In this document: positions 63,895 through 64,000 of the stretch, one piece after another | Position numbering within the stretch: position 1 is the first letter of the stretch | Layout: every line of letters starts with the position of its first letter | Origin: Denitrovibrio acetiphilus DSM 12809 | GTDB taxonomy: Bacteria > Chrysiogenota > Deferribacteres > Deferribacterales > Geovibrionaceae | DNA length: 64,000 bases | Assembly (NCBI RefSeq): GCF_000025725.1 | Contig: NC_013943.1 | Coordinates: 2,480,001-2,544,000, forward strand | Direction of reading: 5' to 3' | Translations under genes and position numbers: made by a program | The notes under the pieces: model-generated | What the model was told of the DNA's origin: nothing | Databases searched by the model: none | Seen by the model: only the letters and a program-made list of their open reading frames with translations

Positions 63895-63982
63895 GTCATT
63901 GCGAGGAACAACGTGACAAAGCAATCTTATAACATGGAACGATAATTACAGTAAAAGATTGCTTCACTCCGTTCACAATTAC
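63895..63982. repeat. GTCATTGCGAG palindromic repeat, copy C
   Basis: Tandem second copy, also 88 bp, with the same interior (GGAACGATAATTACAGTAAA). Its right arm is decayed (CACAATTAC instead of CGCAATGAC), so it would form a weaker terminal stem. It resembles copy A at 15568 in the arms but not in the interior. Confidence 0.75.
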
Positions 63983-64000
63983 ATAATCCGCGCTAACTAC

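Noticed and set aside
63798-63982. Possible CRISPR array (two tandem repeats)
   Set aside because: The units are 88-bp palindromes with identical interiors and a 9-base gap; there are no unique spacers and no cas genes.

Overview
This window is a dense, mostly chromosomal stretch of an anaerobic, Gram-negative, respiring bacterium. The gene complement points to Deferribacterota (a Denitrovibrio/Geovibrio/Seleniivibrio-like organism). It includes a near-complete oxidative TCA set with a monomeric isocitrate dehydrogenase, an AcnB-type aconitase and both fumarase classes. It also has KDO (LPS) biosynthesis, BamD, a TolC/RND pump, many lipoproteins and moderate G+C. The taxonomic assignment is inference from gene content; there is no rRNA in the window.

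Layout. 1-5.1 kb: a leftward TCA cluster icd-mdh-sucC-sucD (sucD runs off the left edge). 5.1-5.9 kb: AT-rich intergenic DNA with a candidate small RNA. 5.9-8.9 kb: a rightward operon for a secreted caspase/SUMF1 protein and three lipoproteins, one of them HpaA-like. 9-13.2 kb: a hemerythrin-like protein, acnB and a metal-dependent cyclase (all leftward). 13.3-18.8 kb: an HTH/EIIA-like regulator with a SulP transporter, fumC (leftward) and the class I fumarase pair. 19.1-26 kb: a leftward, translationally coupled chain MOSC/MoaB-tmk-holB-yaaT-metG-tatD-response regulator, then a usp gene. 26-33 kb: rightward genes: a CopZ-like protein coupled to cysteine synthase, then ybaB-recR-rng-rlmE-larB-nitroreductase, a DUF134 regulator and a methyltransferase. 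33-38 kb: leftward ribF-rimO-bamD-serS-rsmI. 38.2-39.8 kb: an intact IS4-family element with target duplication. 39.8-46.2 kb: an ArsR-controlled tolC/MFP/RND efflux operon. 46-49 kb: AI-2E, ModE and a UDP-glucuronate-epimerase-like gene. 49-54 kb: leftward ClC channel (interrupted by an in-frame stop), pcrA, Sm-like and Nudix genes. 54-64 kb: ferredoxin, cysE-iscR-iscS, an MFS carrier, nth, an AsnC regulator, a glycosyltransferase, MltD and kdsD-kdsA, ending in two tandem palindromic repeats.

The most notable non-coding signals are these. (1) A shared 19-bp operator-like palindrome, NYTGTAT-N5-ATACAMW, lies upstream of icd, acnB and fumAB, which implies a TCA regulon under one unlinked regulator. 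(2) A consensus sigma70 promoter is separated from the efflux operon by the IS, which inserted just after the predicted start site. (3) The ClC channel gene carries an in-frame amber codon and kdsD carries an A8-tract frameshift. (4) A candidate minus-strand small RNA lies near 5.7 kb, and several operator-like inverted repeats sit on promoter elements. No tRNA, rRNA, CRISPR array, prophage or classical defence island is visible.
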